The notes beneath the pieces are model-generated. The model did not search any database. It saw only the letters and a program-made list of their open reading frames with translations, and was not told the DNA's origin. 64,000 bases of DNA, taken from Dielma fastidiosa. Lineage in GTDB: Bacteria; Bacillota_I; Bacilli_A; Erysipelotrichales; Erysipelotrichaceae. The DNA lies in contig NZ_HE578927.1 of assembly GCF_000313565.1 (NCBI RefSeq), positions 106,334-170,333 on the forward strand, in the 5' to 3' direction. This document shows positions 24,343 through 33,227 of this stretch, piece by piece (the stretch's first letter is position 1; each line of letters opens with the position of its first letter). The position numbers and the translations under genes were made by a program.

Positions 24343-25329
24343 TTATTGATAATTTCGAACCAGCCGATACATCCGGCGCAGCAGCCATTCGATGGTATAC
24401 AGCTGATGTTCAAGCAGCCAGCCCTGTAAGCGGACAAAAACTGAAGTATATGCTAAAAGCGGTTTTAATGCCGTTAGATCTTCATTCAGCTTATCCTTCA
24501 TCCAATCCTTTTTCATTAACCGATAATAAAAGCCTTTGGCATCCAGTATATTCAAATTCATAGCTAAAATACTGCGATAGATTTCAGCAATATCCCTTTC
24601 CTTTAAGTGATAGAAAGGAAGCAGTGCATAAACCTCGTGACGCATCTGCTCAACATAAAGAAGACTGTTGCTGCTTAAGGTTCTGGAAAGACTGCTGCCG
24701 CCCCAACAATAATGATAATAAGGCTGATTAATTACAAGTATCTGATCAACTGCCAGCAAATAATTCATATTAAACACCAGATCTTCACCGCAATGCAGCT
24801 CCTCTTTGAAACGCAGCTGTCTGTCCATGATGATTTGATGTTCATAAAGTTTGTTGCAAGGTGAATTTAACAGACTTTTACGGCTGAATACCGCTAATTC
24901 CGTTTTATCACATAGACTTACCGCCTTTTTTTCATCATAGACATGCACATAAGCTTTATTCTCGGTTTCTAAAACATAACCGCACATAACTAAAACCGAA
25001 GCCTTGACCTGTGCCATGAGAGCAGCTGTCATTTCCGCATCGATACAATCATCGGAATCAACAAAAAGCAAATAACGTCCGCTGGCCTCTTCAATGCCTT
25101 TATTCCGGGCAGCCGATACTCCCCGATGTTCAATTTGGAATAATTGAATGCGCTGATCCTTTTCCATATAGCTTTCACATACCGCTAAAGTCTGATCCGT
25201 GCTGCCATCATCAACAATAAGAATTTCAAAATCATGAAATGTCTGAACGAGAATTGAATCCAGACAGCGGCCAATTTTATCTTCACGATTATAAACCGGT
25301 ATGATAATACTTATAAGTCCGTGATCCAT
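24343..25329 (-). CDS. Family 2 glycosyltransferase
   Basis: A 328-residue GT-A enzyme. The N-terminus reads ISIIIPVYNREDKIGRCLDSI, then DFEILIVDDGSTDQT and a metal-binding LLFVDSDDCID near residue 90, the GT2 hallmarks. ATG 25329 has AAAGGAGG 8 bases upstream; an earlier ATG at 25335 is too close. The C-terminal half is helical and probably sits at the membrane. It has a promoter and terminator of its own, no neighbouring polysaccharide genes, and no recognisable acceptor. It likely decorates a teichoic acid or surface glycan; that is inference. Confidence 0.88.
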   Translation of the reverse strand: MDHGLISIIIPVYNREDKIGRCLDSILVQTFHDFEILIVDDGSTDQTLAVCESYMEKDQRIQLFQIEHRGVSAARNKGIEEASGRYLLFVDSDDCIDAEMTAALMAQVKASVLVMCGYVLETENKAYVHVYDEKKAVSLCDKTELAVFSRKSLLNSPCNKLYEHQIIMDRQLRFKEELHCGEDLVFNMNYLLAVDQILVINQPYYHYCWGGSSLSRTLSSNSLLYVEQMRHEVYALLPFYHLKERDIAEIYRSILAMNLNILDAKGFYYRLMKKDWMKDKLNEDLTALKPLLAYTSVFVRLQGWLLEHQLYTIEWLLRRMYRLVRNYQ

Positions 25330-25372
25330 CTGCATTCCTCCTTTACCATTTCAGCAGCTAACAAACAACGAC

Positions 25373-25402
25373 ATTATATCAAAGAATTACGATTAAATGC
25401 AA
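25373..25402 (-). promoter_or_regulatory. Probable promoter of the glycosyltransferase gene
   Basis: Minus-strand TATAAT (25378-25373) with a weak -35 TTGCAT (25402-25397), spacer 18. The rest of 25403-25560 is AT-rich and shows no gene. Confidence 0.45.
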
Positions 25403-25563
25403 AAATACGCCAATTAAGCTATTTTTATTTTGACATTGTTATAATGATAATTCGAATACAGACTCTAAAATGTACTCATTGAAGGACTAGAAACAAGCAT
25501 TATAGCTTTCTTTTCTTTTATTTTAAGGCATAAATTGGACATTGATAGCACTAAGCATAAAAA

Positions 25564-25585
25564 AAACGCCTATTTCTAGACGTTT
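25564..25585 (-). terminator. Terminator of tRNA-Glu
   Basis: Minus-strand AAACGTC and GGCGTTT pair with one G-T, followed by a T run, 10 bases after the tRNA CCA. Confidence 0.7.
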
Positions 25586-25594
25586 ATTAGCATA

Positions 25595-25670
25595 TGGTGA
25601 CTCGTACGGGGTTCGAACCCGTAAATGCTGCCTTGAGAGGGCAGTGTGTTAACCATTTCACCAACGAGCC
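25595..25670 (-). tRNA. tRNA-Glu (anticodon CTC), CCA encoded
   Basis: A 76-base cloverleaf on the minus strand: acceptor GGCTCGT/ACGAGTC, D arm with GGTGAAATGGTTAAC, anticodon stem CTGCC/GGCAG with loop CTCTCAA, so anticodon CTC reading GAG codons, T arm GTTCGAACC. The encoded ACCA 3' end is present. A promoter matches 8 bases upstream and a terminator follows. Confidence 0.93.
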
Positions 25671-25678
25671 GTACATAT

Positions 25679-25707
25679 ATTTTACTCCTATTCAGCATCA
25701 AATTCAA
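25679..25707 (-). promoter_or_regulatory. Promoter of tRNA-Glu
   Basis: Minus-strand -35 TTGAAT (25707-25702) and -10 TAAAAT (25684-25679), spacer 17, ending 8 bases before the tRNA 5' end. It starts within the T tract that ends the upstream ABC operon, so the tRNA is a separate unit. Confidence 0.7.
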
Positions 25708-25714
25708 GAAAAAA

Positions 25715-25744
25715 AGCTCAACAATTCATAAAAATTGCTGAGCT
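25715..25744 (-). terminator. Terminator of the Fbp/Afu-type ABC operon
   Basis: Minus-strand AGCTCAGCAATT and AATTGTTGAGCT form a 12-base stem with one wobble pair and a 6-base loop, followed by TTTTTTTCTT. Confidence 0.85.
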
Positions 25745-25752
25745 TTACAATT

Positions 25753-27396
25753 CTATAATTGAACGCTCTTACCGCCTGAGAACTTATTGAATACCAATAA
25801 GGAAATAACTGTCAGTACCGTTAATACGGTTGACAAGGCGGCTGCCACACCATATTGACCGCGGATAACCGACGTATATATAGATACTGTCAGTGTCTGC
25901 GTCTTTACAGAATATAGGATAATGGCTGTCGACAATTCAGAAATCATCGTTACCCATGAGAGAATCGCACCAGAGATAATACCGGCAGACATCATCGGCA
26001 TCGTGATCTTGAAGAAAGTTTTTGCTTTATTGCTGCCTAAGCTTAACGCAGCTTCCTCAATACTCATTGGAATCTGCTGCAATATCGCAACGGAGGATCG
26101 AATCGTATAAGGCAGACGCCTGATAACAAGCGCGATAACCATGATCAGCATACCACCGGTAATCGGCCGTTTAAAGGCTGTAATCAACGCGATACCGATA
26201 ACTGTTCCCGGCACGATATATGGCACCATGGAAATCGTATCAACAATACCGGTCAGCCAGTTGCGGCGGCGTACCGCGATATATGCAATCAATACTGCCA
26301 GCAATACGATAATGATCAAAGCGACGATCGGTATAAATAATGTATTCCATACAGATCTGCCTAACGATGATGAGAAGATCTGCTTATACTGATCCAGTGA
26401 ATAGCCCGGCTGTCTGACCATGCCCTTATAATTCATAAATGAAGTATAAATAACATAGACCTGCGGCATAACCGCGAAACCAACTACAAAATAAGAGTAG
26501 AAATGCAGCCAGAAGCTCTTAAAACCATGAACTTCCTTTTCTTCAATCGGATGCAGTGAATTCATTGAGAATGACTTACGGTTAGAAAGCCAGCGCTGAC
26601 CGAGGAAGAATATTGTAGTAATTAAAATTGCGATAATCGACAAAGCACTTGCGAATGCAGAGTCACCGCCTACCTCAGAAATAAACTCATTGAACAGCAA
26701 TACCGGGAATGTCAGCCAGCCCTCACCAATCAGCATCGGTGTACCGAAATCAGCGAAAGCCCTCATAAATACAAGCAATGAGGATGCCAGCAGAGTAGGC
26801 ATAATCAATGGAATAATAATCTTGAAGAAGCGTCTGAAGCCTGTACAGCCCATATTCTCACTGGCCTCGATCAAGGAATTATCAACATTGGATAACGCGC
26901 CTTGAACATAGAGGAATACCAACGGATACAGCTGTAAGGTAAATACAAGCAGAATACCGCCGAAACCATAGATATCAGGTAATATAATACCTAAAGGTTT
27001 CAGAAGATTTGTGATAACGCCGCTGCGTCCCATCAGCAAAATCCATGAATAAGCACCGATAAATGGCGCTGACATAGAAGCGATGATGATCAGCATCTGC
27101 ATTACTTTTTTACCTTTAATCTTGTATTGCGTAAAAATATAAGCTAAAGGTGTACCAACGGCAATCGAAGTGAACGTTGCCGCAAAGGAAACCACGAAAC
27201 TATTTTTTAAAGCATTGGTATAATAAGGTCTTGAAAAGAACTTGGCAAAGTGCTCCATCGTTAAACCAGCAGCCCCAATAACCGCATCCTTAAACATATT
27301 CAGCAATGGATAAAGCAGGAAGATTGCATACAGGATCAAAATACCTAAGGTAATTCCGCCCCATAAGTCTAATTTAAACTTGTTGTTATTCTTCAT
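25753..27396 (-). CDS. Two-domain ABC permease (Fbp/Afu type)
   Basis: A 547-residue membrane protein with about twelve helices: two fused copies of the six-helix permease domain. The EAA coupling loops read ENMGCTGFRRFFKIIIPL (near 190) and EEAALSLGSNKAKTFFKITMP (near 470). Such fused permeases serve iron, thiamine and hexose-phosphate importers. Two starts are possible: GTG 27405 overlapping the ATPase gene by 8 bases, or ATG 27396. Neither has a strong ribosome site, so translation is likely coupled to the ATPase. Substrate is discussed in the findings. Confidence 0.85.
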   Translation of the reverse strand: MKNNNKFKLDLWGGITLGILILYAIFLLYPLLNMFKDAVIGAAGLTMEHFAKFFSRPYYTNALKNSFVVSFAATFTSIAVGTPLAYIFTQYKIKGKKVMQMLIIIASMSAPFIGAYSWILLMGRSGVITNLLKPLGIILPDIYGFGGILLVFTLQLYPLVFLYVQGALSNVDNSLIEASENMGCTGFRRFFKIIIPLIMPTLLASSLLVFMRAFADFGTPMLIGEGWLTFPVLLFNEFISEVGGDSAFASALSIIAILITTIFFLGQRWLSNRKSFSMNSLHPIEEKEVHGFKSFWLHFYSYFVVGFAVMPQVYVIYTSFMNYKGMVRQPGYSLDQYKQIFSSSLGRSVWNTLFIPIVALIIIVLLAVLIAYIAVRRRNWLTGIVDTISMVPYIVPGTVIGIALITAFKRPITGGMLIMVIALVIRRLPYTIRSSVAILQQIPMSIEEAALSLGSNKAKTFFKITMPMMSAGIISGAILSWVTMISELSTAIILYSVKTQTLTVSIYTSVIRGQYGVAAALSTVLTVLTVISLLVFNKFSGGKSVQL

Positions 27397-27397
27397 A

Positions 27398-28474
27398 TCA
27401 TTCACTCAACAAGAGATTTCTTTCGCCATCCGCTGTGAATACGTTGATTTTTTCCTTATTTACACCTAAATACATTTCACTGCCTGGTTCATAATCATCT
27501 TCCATCGTACTTTCACGAACGATCTGTGCTTCGTCGCCCGTTTCCAGCTTGATGAAATATTGAGTATTTAAACCAAGATAAACAGAATCATTAACCACAG
27601 CTTTAAAGCCGCTGCCCTGTGCCTCATGTGAAAGCACAAACTCTTCCGGACGAATTGATACTTGAACACTTTGATCCGGCAGATCCTTTAAGCGATCCAG
27701 TTCAATCGTAAAGCCATTGCTGAAATGAATCACACCTGATTTCAATTCTGCCTTAATCAGATTCGTACGTCCGATAAAGGTTGCTACGAAAACATTAGCC
27801 GGACGATGATAGATATTCTTAGGCGTACCTACATGCTGAATAACACCATCTTTCATTACGGCGATGCGATCAGAGATAGCCATAGCTTCCTCCTGATCAT
27901 GAGTTACATATACTGTTGTAATACCTACTTCACGCTGAATATTACGGATAACCACACGCATTTCCAAACGCAGCTTAGCATCAAGATTACTTAGTGGTTC
28001 ATCCATCAGCAATACATCAGGTTTAATAACCAATGCACGGGCCAAAGCGACACGCTGCTGCTGACCGCCAGACAGACGTTCCGGCATACGATCCTGATAT
28101 TCCATGATCTGCATGGCATTTAAGAACTTATCGGTTTCTGTCTTTAAAGTATCCTTGTCAGCTTTACGGTTTTTCAACCCAAATTCAACATTCTGGCGAA
28201 CGGTTAAATGCGGGAAGATCGCGTAATTTTGGAAAACCATACCAATATTACGCTTGCTTGGATCCATATCATTGATCAGCTTATCATTAAAATAAAAGCT
28301 ACCGCCCTCAATTGAGTTGAATCCAGCAATCATTCTTAATAACGTTGTTTTACCACACCCTGATGGACCCAGTAAAGTAAATAGTTCACCATCCTTTATA
28401 TCTAAAGATAAATCTTTAATAATGGTATTATCACCGTACTTTTTGACGGCATCCTTTATTCTAATTTCACTCAT
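27398..28474 (-). CDS. ABC transporter ATPase (FbpC/PotA-like)
   Basis: A 358-residue importer ATPase. Walker A GPSGCGKTT is at about residues 35-43, Q-loop FQNYAIFPHL near 83, signature LSGGQQQR near 137, Walker B VLLMDEPLSNLDAKLR near 157-172, H-loop VTHDQEEA. The C-terminal TOBE-like domain (about 240-358) is the regulatory domain of this subfamily. It powers the two-domain permease encoded next. Conserved across iron, spermidine and sugar-phosphate systems, so it does not decide the substrate. Confidence 0.9.
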   Translation of the reverse strand: MSEIRIKDAVKKYGDNTIIKDLSLDIKDGELFTLLGPSGCGKTTLLRMIAGFNSIEGGSFYFNDKLINDMDPSKRNIGMVFQNYAIFPHLTVRQNVEFGLKNRKADKDTLKTETDKFLNAMQIMEYQDRMPERLSGGQQQRVALARALVIKPDVLLMDEPLSNLDAKLRLEMRVVIRNIQREVGITTVYVTHDQEEAMAISDRIAVMKDGVIQHVGTPKNIYHRPANVFVATFIGRTNLIKAELKSGVIHFSNGFTIELDRLKDLPDQSVQVSIRPEEFVLSHEAQGSGFKAVVNDSVYLGLNTQYFIKLETGDEAQIVRESTMEDDYEPGSEMYLGVNKEKINVFTADGERNLLLSE

Positions 28475-28489
28475 ACTAAACCCTCTTCT

Positions 28490-29545
28490 TTACTTAGCTA
28501 CTGAAGTATAAATATCTTTATATTTTTCAACAATTTCATCCTTATGAGAATTTACATATTCACGGTCTTCTTCAATACGCACGATTTCATCCATCGGTGT
28601 CATGAAATCAGCAACTTCAACTTCTTTCAATACCGGACGATTTGTCAATGTTGTACCATAAATATCCTGAACTTCTTTGCTAGTGATGAAGTCAACGAAT
28701 AATTGAGCATTTTCCATATTCTTAGCATTCTTGATGATACCTGTTGTAGCTGGCAGATAAACTGAACCTTCTACCGGATAAACAATCTTAACAGGCGCAC
28801 CGTCGCGAACTAATGTAGCAGCTGGATCTTCATAAGTTAAAGCAACAACCATTTCACCATCTGCGACTGATTTATAAACTGCACTTGAACCTGATGAAAT
28901 CTTACCATCAATGTTTGTGAATAATTCTTTTACATAATTCCAAGCGCCTTCATCTTCATAGCCGCCCATTGCTAATAACATATTGGTTAATTGCGCAAAT
29001 GCAGAAGAAGAGCTGGCTGGATCTGCTGTCGCGATCTTACCTTTTAATTCAGGATTTAATAAATCAGCATAGCCTTCAATCTTGATGTCACCGATTAATT
29101 CAGTATTTACTAATAAGCATGAACCATCAAGCACATAGCTTGTTGTATAACCAGTCTCATTGGCATAGTCAGGAATGATTAAGCCCTCATTTTTAGACGT
29201 ATAGTTTTCAAACAAATCAGCGTTTTGGATATATTGTGAATGCGCGCCGCCGAACAGAATATCCGCATATGGATCATCTTTTTCTGATTGCAGACGTTTA
29301 ATCAATTCACCTGTACCTGCCTGAATCAATTCAACTTTGATATTGTATTTTTCTTCAAATAATGGAATAGTTGCATTAATCAGACCTTCTGAGTTTGGTG
29401 AGTAAACAACTAATTTACCGCCCGTTTCACTCGGTGTATCCTTATTTCCATCATCCTTTGGTGTATCATTGCCACCATTTGAAGAACATGCACCTAACGT
29501 AAGTGCCATTAACATACTTGTAAGCAATATAGTCAATTTTTTCAT
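28490..29545 (-). CDS. Substrate-binding lipoprotein of the Fbp/Afu-type transporter
   Basis: A 351-residue lipoprotein: signal peptide with LGAC (Cys 20), a Gly/Asn/Asp linker, then an SBP fold beginning LVVYSPNSEGLINATIPLFEEKY, with ADILFGGAHS and NAKNMENAQLFVDFI landmarks. Iron-binding FbpA proteins use a YY pair near the C-terminus; none is seen around TSKEVQDIYGTTLTNRP. AAGGAGGT precedes the start. First gene of a three-gene operon with a cre site in its promoter. The related AfuA and HptA proteins bind hexose phosphates, which fits better here. Confidence 0.85.
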   Translation of the reverse strand: MKKLTILLTSMLMALTLGACSSNGGNDTPKDDGNKDTPSETGGKLVVYSPNSEGLINATIPLFEEKYNIKVELIQAGTGELIKRLQSEKDDPYADILFGGAHSQYIQNADLFENYTSKNEGLIIPDYANETGYTTSYVLDGSCLLVNTELIGDIKIEGYADLLNPELKGKIATADPASSSSAFAQLTNMLLAMGGYEDEGAWNYVKELFTNIDGKISSGSSAVYKSVADGEMVVALTYEDPAATLVRDGAPVKIVYPVEGSVYLPATTGIIKNAKNMENAQLFVDFITSKEVQDIYGTTLTNRPVLKEVEVADFMTPMDEIVRIEEDREYVNSHKDEIVEKYKDIYTSVAK

Positions 29546-29582
29546 ATTTGCCTACCTCCTTATATTCTTATTATATTAATTG

Positions 29583-29596
29583 TGATAACGCTTTCA
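29583..29596. promoter_or_regulatory. Consensus cre site over the transporter promoter
   Basis: On the minus strand TGAAAGCGTTATCA matches the CcpA operator consensus (TGWNANCGNTNWCA) at every defined position. A TATAAT (-10, minus strand) lies a few bases further down, with ATGAAA about 17 bases upstream of it as a -35, so the site overlaps the core promoter and should repress it when good sugars are present. Confidence 0.75.
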
Positions 29597-29618
29597 TATC
29601 CTAAAAAAAGACAAAAAA

Positions 29619-29643
29619 GGGTATTATTCACAACTAATACCCC
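29619..29643 (-). terminator. Terminator of the two-component operon
   Basis: Minus-strand GGGTATTA and TAATACCC pair around an 8-base loop, followed by TTTTTTG and a second T run. It separates the regulator genes from the ABC operon. Confidence 0.85.
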
Positions 29644-29648
29644 ATTTT

Positions 29649-30425
29649 TTACTTAAGTGCCTTCATAAATTCCTTGGGTGAACAGCCGATATATTTCTTA
29701 AATACAATTGTGAAATATTTATAATCTTTAAAACCGCAGTCAGTCGCAATATCATAGACATAACGGCTTTCATCCTGCATCGCATCAATCGCCTTCTGAA
29801 TCCGCACCTTATTGAGATAATCATTAAAGGTTGTCCCGCAGCCATCCTTAAAACGCTTATTCAATAATGTCTCAGAATAGCTGAATACCTCACTGAGTTC
29901 TTTCATCGTAATCTTATTCATATAGTTTTCCTGAATGTATTCTACCATCCGGTTAACCAGATCATCACTGCTGTCCAGCTGGACCTTTACATCAAGTACC
30001 TGAATCGAACGAATGGCTTCCTTGCTTTCAACCTGATGCTGATAATGCAAACGCATCTTCAGCTGTTCAATCGCATGCTGAATCGCTTTATCCATCTCAT
30101 CCTGTTCAACAGGCTTGAGCAGATACTCGCTGACACCGTAACGAATTGCCTTCTGCGCATAATTGAAATCATTATACCCGGTCAGAATGATCACGCTGTA
30201 ATCAAATTCCTCATAAGTTGCATCAATCATTGCCAAGCCGCTGATAATCGGCATATTGATGTCAGTAATAACAATGTCCGGCTTCAATTCCTTGATTTTC
30301 TCAATGCCGTCTTCACCATTATCCGCTTCACCGGCGACAACACAGCCATTCTTTTCCCAATCGGTACTGAAAATAATCCCCTTGCGGATCAAATATTCAT
30401 CTTCACATATTAATACCTTATACAT
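29649..30425 (-). CDS. YesN-type response regulator with AraC DNA-binding domain
   Basis: A 258-residue regulator. The receiver domain has the acidic pair CEDE, the phosphoacceptor Asp in IVITDINMP (about residue 54) and K104-region LLKPVEQDE. The C-terminal AraC-type domain (about 160-258) ends in two HTH units, with FSYSETLLNKRFKDGCGTTFNDYLNKVR and CGFKDYKYFTIVFKKYIGCSPKEF. ATG 30425 has GGGGAG 9 bases upstream and overlaps the kinase gene. It likely activates the neighbouring transporter operon. Confidence 0.9.
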   Translation of the reverse strand: MYKVLICEDEYLIRKGIIFSTDWEKNGCVVAGEADNGEDGIEKIKELKPDIVITDINMPIISGLAMIDATYEEFDYSVIILTGYNDFNYAQKAIRYGVSEYLLKPVEQDEMDKAIQHAIEQLKMRLHYQHQVESKEAIRSIQVLDVKVQLDSSDDLVNRMVEYIQENYMNKITMKELSEVFSYSETLLNKRFKDGCGTTFNDYLNKVRIQKAIDAMQDESRYVYDIATDCGFKDYKYFTIVFKKYIGCSPKEFMKALK

Positions 30426-32097
30426 TGTGATCATCTCCCCTGATTTGTATTCTAAGACTCACTCGGGTATACTTGCCGACCTCACTTTCTACAATTAAGG
30501 TGCTCTTTTCACCATAAGATAAATAGAGACGGCGGGCAATATTAAATAAGCCATAATGAGTGGTTTCATTCTTATCTGAACGCAGACGCTGATTTAAAGC
30601 CTGTACTTCCGCTGGACTCATACCGGCGCCGTTATCCTCAACAACCAGCAGCATGCCGTCCTCATCAACACTGCCATGAATCGTAATCAGCAGCTTTTTC
30701 GCATGCGCAAAACCATATTTAATACTGTTTTCAAGGATTGGCTGAAGCAAAAGCTTAGGTACAACCACCTCGCCGCATGAATCATCTACATTGATTTCAT
30801 ACTCAAAACGATCATTGAAACGATATTTCTGAATCTTCAAAAACATATATGTGTATTTTAAATCTTCACTGAAATAAACCTGATCTAAATCATTATTTAT
30901 ACTATAACGCAAAAGCGCTGTCATCTGAATGATTAAATCTGATGCGATGCGCTGATCCATCAGAATCGAATAACGGATCGTATCCAATGTATTATAGAGG
31001 AAATGCGGATTGAACTGAGCCTCAAGCTGTTTAATTTCCGACTGACGGCGGATATCCGCTAATTCACTGTTTTTCACATGCAAGGCATTAATCTCATCCA
31101 CCATGGAATTAATATTCTCAGCTATCAGAATAAACTCATCCTCGCCTTCCAGCTTTACATGATGATGGACATCACTTTTAATCTTATCAATCTCACTGAT
31201 CAGCTGATTGATTGCCACCGTATTCGACTTAGCAATCTGATTGGCAAACCGTTTCGCAATCAGAAACAATGTAATTCCCAAAAGCAGGATAATCAATATA
31301 CCGATCCAAAGCTGTTCAAGCTGATTTTCCAAGCCGCTGAACGTAAAAATCGTAATATCATAAGCCTTTAGATAGCGATGATTAACGATATATTCACGGC
31401 CGTTATTCGTATAATGAGTCAGCGAAGAATCAAGCTTAAAGCGATTGTAATTTTGAATAAAGCTCTTTTGTGAGCAGGCGATGATATTGCCGAAGCGATC
31501 TGTAATCACACCGTCCACCTGTTCGCGGGTAATCGCGTAATTCCAGTCAGCGCCATCCATCAGAATAAAGAGATAACCGCTGATTTCAGTATTTTCCATG
31601 ATTGGATAACACATGAGAAAACGCGAATAGGTTTCACCGCGGCTGTATACCGCTGATACGATTTCTTCAGGCAAAGCCTTATCAATGACAATCCCGAGAA
31701 AACTCATAAAATGTTTGTTAAAGGCATCGGCGGGCATGGTAGAAAGCACTGGCTGGCGGTCTGAATTCAGTAAAATCAAATCCGCCTTAATTTCAAATTC
31801 AGAAGTCATCTGATAGAAATTATAAACAATATCCTGTTCCTTCTTGGTACCGTCAAGCACAGCCTGATAATCAAGTGTATTATTCGCAGAATAAAGATAC
31901 TTGGCATAATCATGATAAGTCTTTGTGAACAAACTGCTTAAGGATTCGCTGAAAAGATCAGCTTTGCGCTGATTGAGTGAATAGGAATAAATGAAAAGTG
32001 AACCGGCAAAGGCCACAATTGCGATTAAAATCAGCAAAATAATTGATTTAAAAATATTATGCTGTAATTTTGCTCTAAAGCTTGTCTGTTTCTTCAT
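30418..32097 (-). CDS. YesM-type sensor histidine kinase
   Basis: A 559-residue membrane kinase. TM1 is at about residues 16-37, an outer sensor domain of roughly 220 residues (Cache-like, with DGVITDRFGNIIA and REYIVNHRYLK) precedes TM2 at about 260-283, then a HAMP linker. The His_kinase box reads EAQFNPHFLYNTLDTIR with the phosphohistidine in NPHFLYN. The ATPase has KLLLQPILENSIKYGF and DNGAGM. A promoter -10 ends only 6 bases before the ATG and no ribosome site is visible. Co-transcribed with the response regulator. Confidence 0.88.
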   Translation of the reverse strand: MKKQTSFRAKLQHNIFKSIILLILIAIVAFAGSLFIYSYSLNQRKADLFSESLSSLFTKTYHDYAKYLYSANNTLDYQAVLDGTKKEQDIVYNFYQMTSEFEIKADLILLNSDRQPVLSTMPADAFNKHFMSFLGIVIDKALPEEIVSAVYSRGETYSRFLMCYPIMENTEISGYLFILMDGADWNYAITREQVDGVITDRFGNIIACSQKSFIQNYNRFKLDSSLTHYTNNGREYIVNHRYLKAYDITIFTFSGLENQLEQLWIGILIILLLGITLFLIAKRFANQIAKSNTVAINQLISEIDKIKSDVHHHVKLEGEDEFILIAENINSMVDEINALHVKNSELADIRRQSEIKQLEAQFNPHFLYNTLDTIRYSILMDQRIASDLIIQMTALLRYSINNDLDQVYFSEDLKYTYMFLKIQKYRFNDRFEYEINVDDSCGEVVVPKLLLQPILENSIKYGFAHAKKLLITIHGSVDEDGMLLVVEDNGAGMSPAEVQALNQRLRSDKNETTHYGLFNIARRLYLSYGEKSTLIVESEVGKYTRVSLRIQIRGDDHNV

Positions 32098-32103
32098 AAT
32101 CTT

Positions 32104-32131
32104 ATTATACCTTTTTTATAAGCTATGTAAA
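32104..32131 (-). promoter_or_regulatory. Promoter of the sensor kinase gene, abutting its start codon
   Basis: Minus-strand -35 TTTACA (32131-32126) and -10 TATAAT (32109-32104), spacer 16. The start codon lies 6 bases after the -10, so the mRNA may be leaderless. Confidence 0.6.
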
Positions 32132-32152
32132 ATATACTTAAACATAAAATAA

Positions 32153-32170
32153 GACTGACAGCTGTCAGCC
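32153..32170 (-). terminator. Hairpin downstream of the small membrane-protein gene
   Basis: Minus-strand GGCTGACAGCTGTCAGTC is a near-perfect palindrome followed by TTATTTTATG. The T tract is interrupted. Confidence 0.6.
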
Positions 32171-32180
32171 CTGTTCATTA

Positions 32181-32717
32181 TTAACTTTCTAATTGAAATT
32201 GTTCAACCAGCTTTCTTGACCGATTGAAAGCAATTAAATATAAAACCGCAAATACTAAAGATACGATGATACAGATCAGTGACAGGATTGGAATAAAGAG
32301 TACAAGATAAGTCAATATTGTAAACATTGCCCGTACCTTCCACATATACATTAACCGTTCAGCCGCTAAATCTGTTTGGCGGTTTGTTTCCATTTCCTTA
32401 ATACCATAGGTAATCATGTAAGTGCTGTAAAGATTGCCAGCTACGATAAGGCCATTGATTATCATCACTAATATCACACTGTTTGTATCGCCAAAGCCTA
32501 AAAAATCAGCGATATAAAACAGCAGTGAAATGATAGTCATGACGATTAAAGCCGGCTTTGCTTTCACAAAGCATTCACTTTCGCCGCGCAGTTCAGCAAC
32601 CCCTGACAGCATCAGCAGATAGCCGACAAAATCAGGAATCAGTCCCAATTTGGAACTGCCAAAAGTTAAAGTAAAATTAAAAAATACAAACAGCATGCCC
32701 CAGAATATTTTTTTCAT
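32181..32717 (-). CDS. Multi-pass membrane protein of unknown function
   Basis: A 178-residue protein from ATG 32717 (GAGG lies 9 bases upstream; ATG 32726 is closer to it). Five hydrophobic segments are visible, the first with FFNFTLTFGSSKLGLIPDFVGYLLMLSGV, a pattern seen in small Firmicute membrane proteins where the loop GLIPDFVGYLLM is conserved. No enzyme motif. It sits between the two-component system and the peptide/regulator cassette but has its own ribosome site and terminator. Function unknown. Confidence 0.65.
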   Translation of the reverse strand: MKKIFWGMLFVFFNFTLTFGSSKLGLIPDFVGYLLMLSGVAELRGESECFVKAKPALIVMTIISLLFYIADFLGFGDTNSVILVMIINGLIVAGNLYSTYMITYGIKEMETNRQTDLAAERLMYMWKVRAMFTILTYLVLFIPILSLICIIVSLVFAVLYLIAFNRSRKLVEQFQLES

Positions 32718-32814
32718 GTTCATCAACCTCGCATAATAATTATAAATTAATTATTAAATACCCACAAGAGATATTAAAGTTCATATTTTATCTGTAAGCA
32801 TTACAATTTGTGAA

Positions 32815-33225
32815 CTATGGAGCGGCTTCCAAGTCGATTCCCAGCTGGATGCCGTACATCAGAAACTTGCCGTTCACATATATCTCCTGATAGAAGATTT
32901 CCGCATCCACGTAATAATATCCTACTATTTCTCTAGGTGTAGCGCTATTGGTGGAATAGACGATGACCACATGACCGGCCGTTGGGTGAGTGAATTTATA
33001 TTTTATTCTTTCAAAAGCATAGACTGTTCCATCGTCCAATTTTCTGGCACCGTGTACATGTTCACTTGGCAAATCCACAAGCTGCGCTTCCATTTCTTCT
33101 CTGGTTAGTATTTCAAAGCTGGCCAGAAACTGTTCGTGTGCATATTTTCTAACGCCGATAACGAGCAGTATCATGATCAGCAAAACTGCCAATATAGCAC
33201 ATAGCCGCCGGATTTTCTTTTTCAT
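32815..33225 (-). CDS. Membrane-anchored small secreted protein
   Basis: A 136-residue protein; start ATG 33225 lies 2 bases past the stop of the preceding gene. A single hydrophobic helix (about residues 9-26) with Lys/Arg before it anchors the protein with its C-terminus outside. The outer part has ARKLDDGTVYAFERIKYKF and VVIVYSTN and a YYVD strand, suggesting a small beta domain. No family recognised. It is the last gene of a probable four-gene cassette with the peptide and HTH-TPR regulator. Composition is less AT-rich than the regulator gene, so it may have joined the cassette separately. Confidence 0.6.
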   Translation of the reverse strand: MKKKIRRLCAILAVLLIMILLVIGVRKYAHEQFLASFEILTREEMEAQLVDLPSEHVHGARKLDDGTVYAFERIKYKFTHPTAGHVVIVYSTNSATPREIVGYYYVDAEIFYQEIYVNGKFLMYGIQLGIDLEAAP

Positions 33226-33227
33226 GG

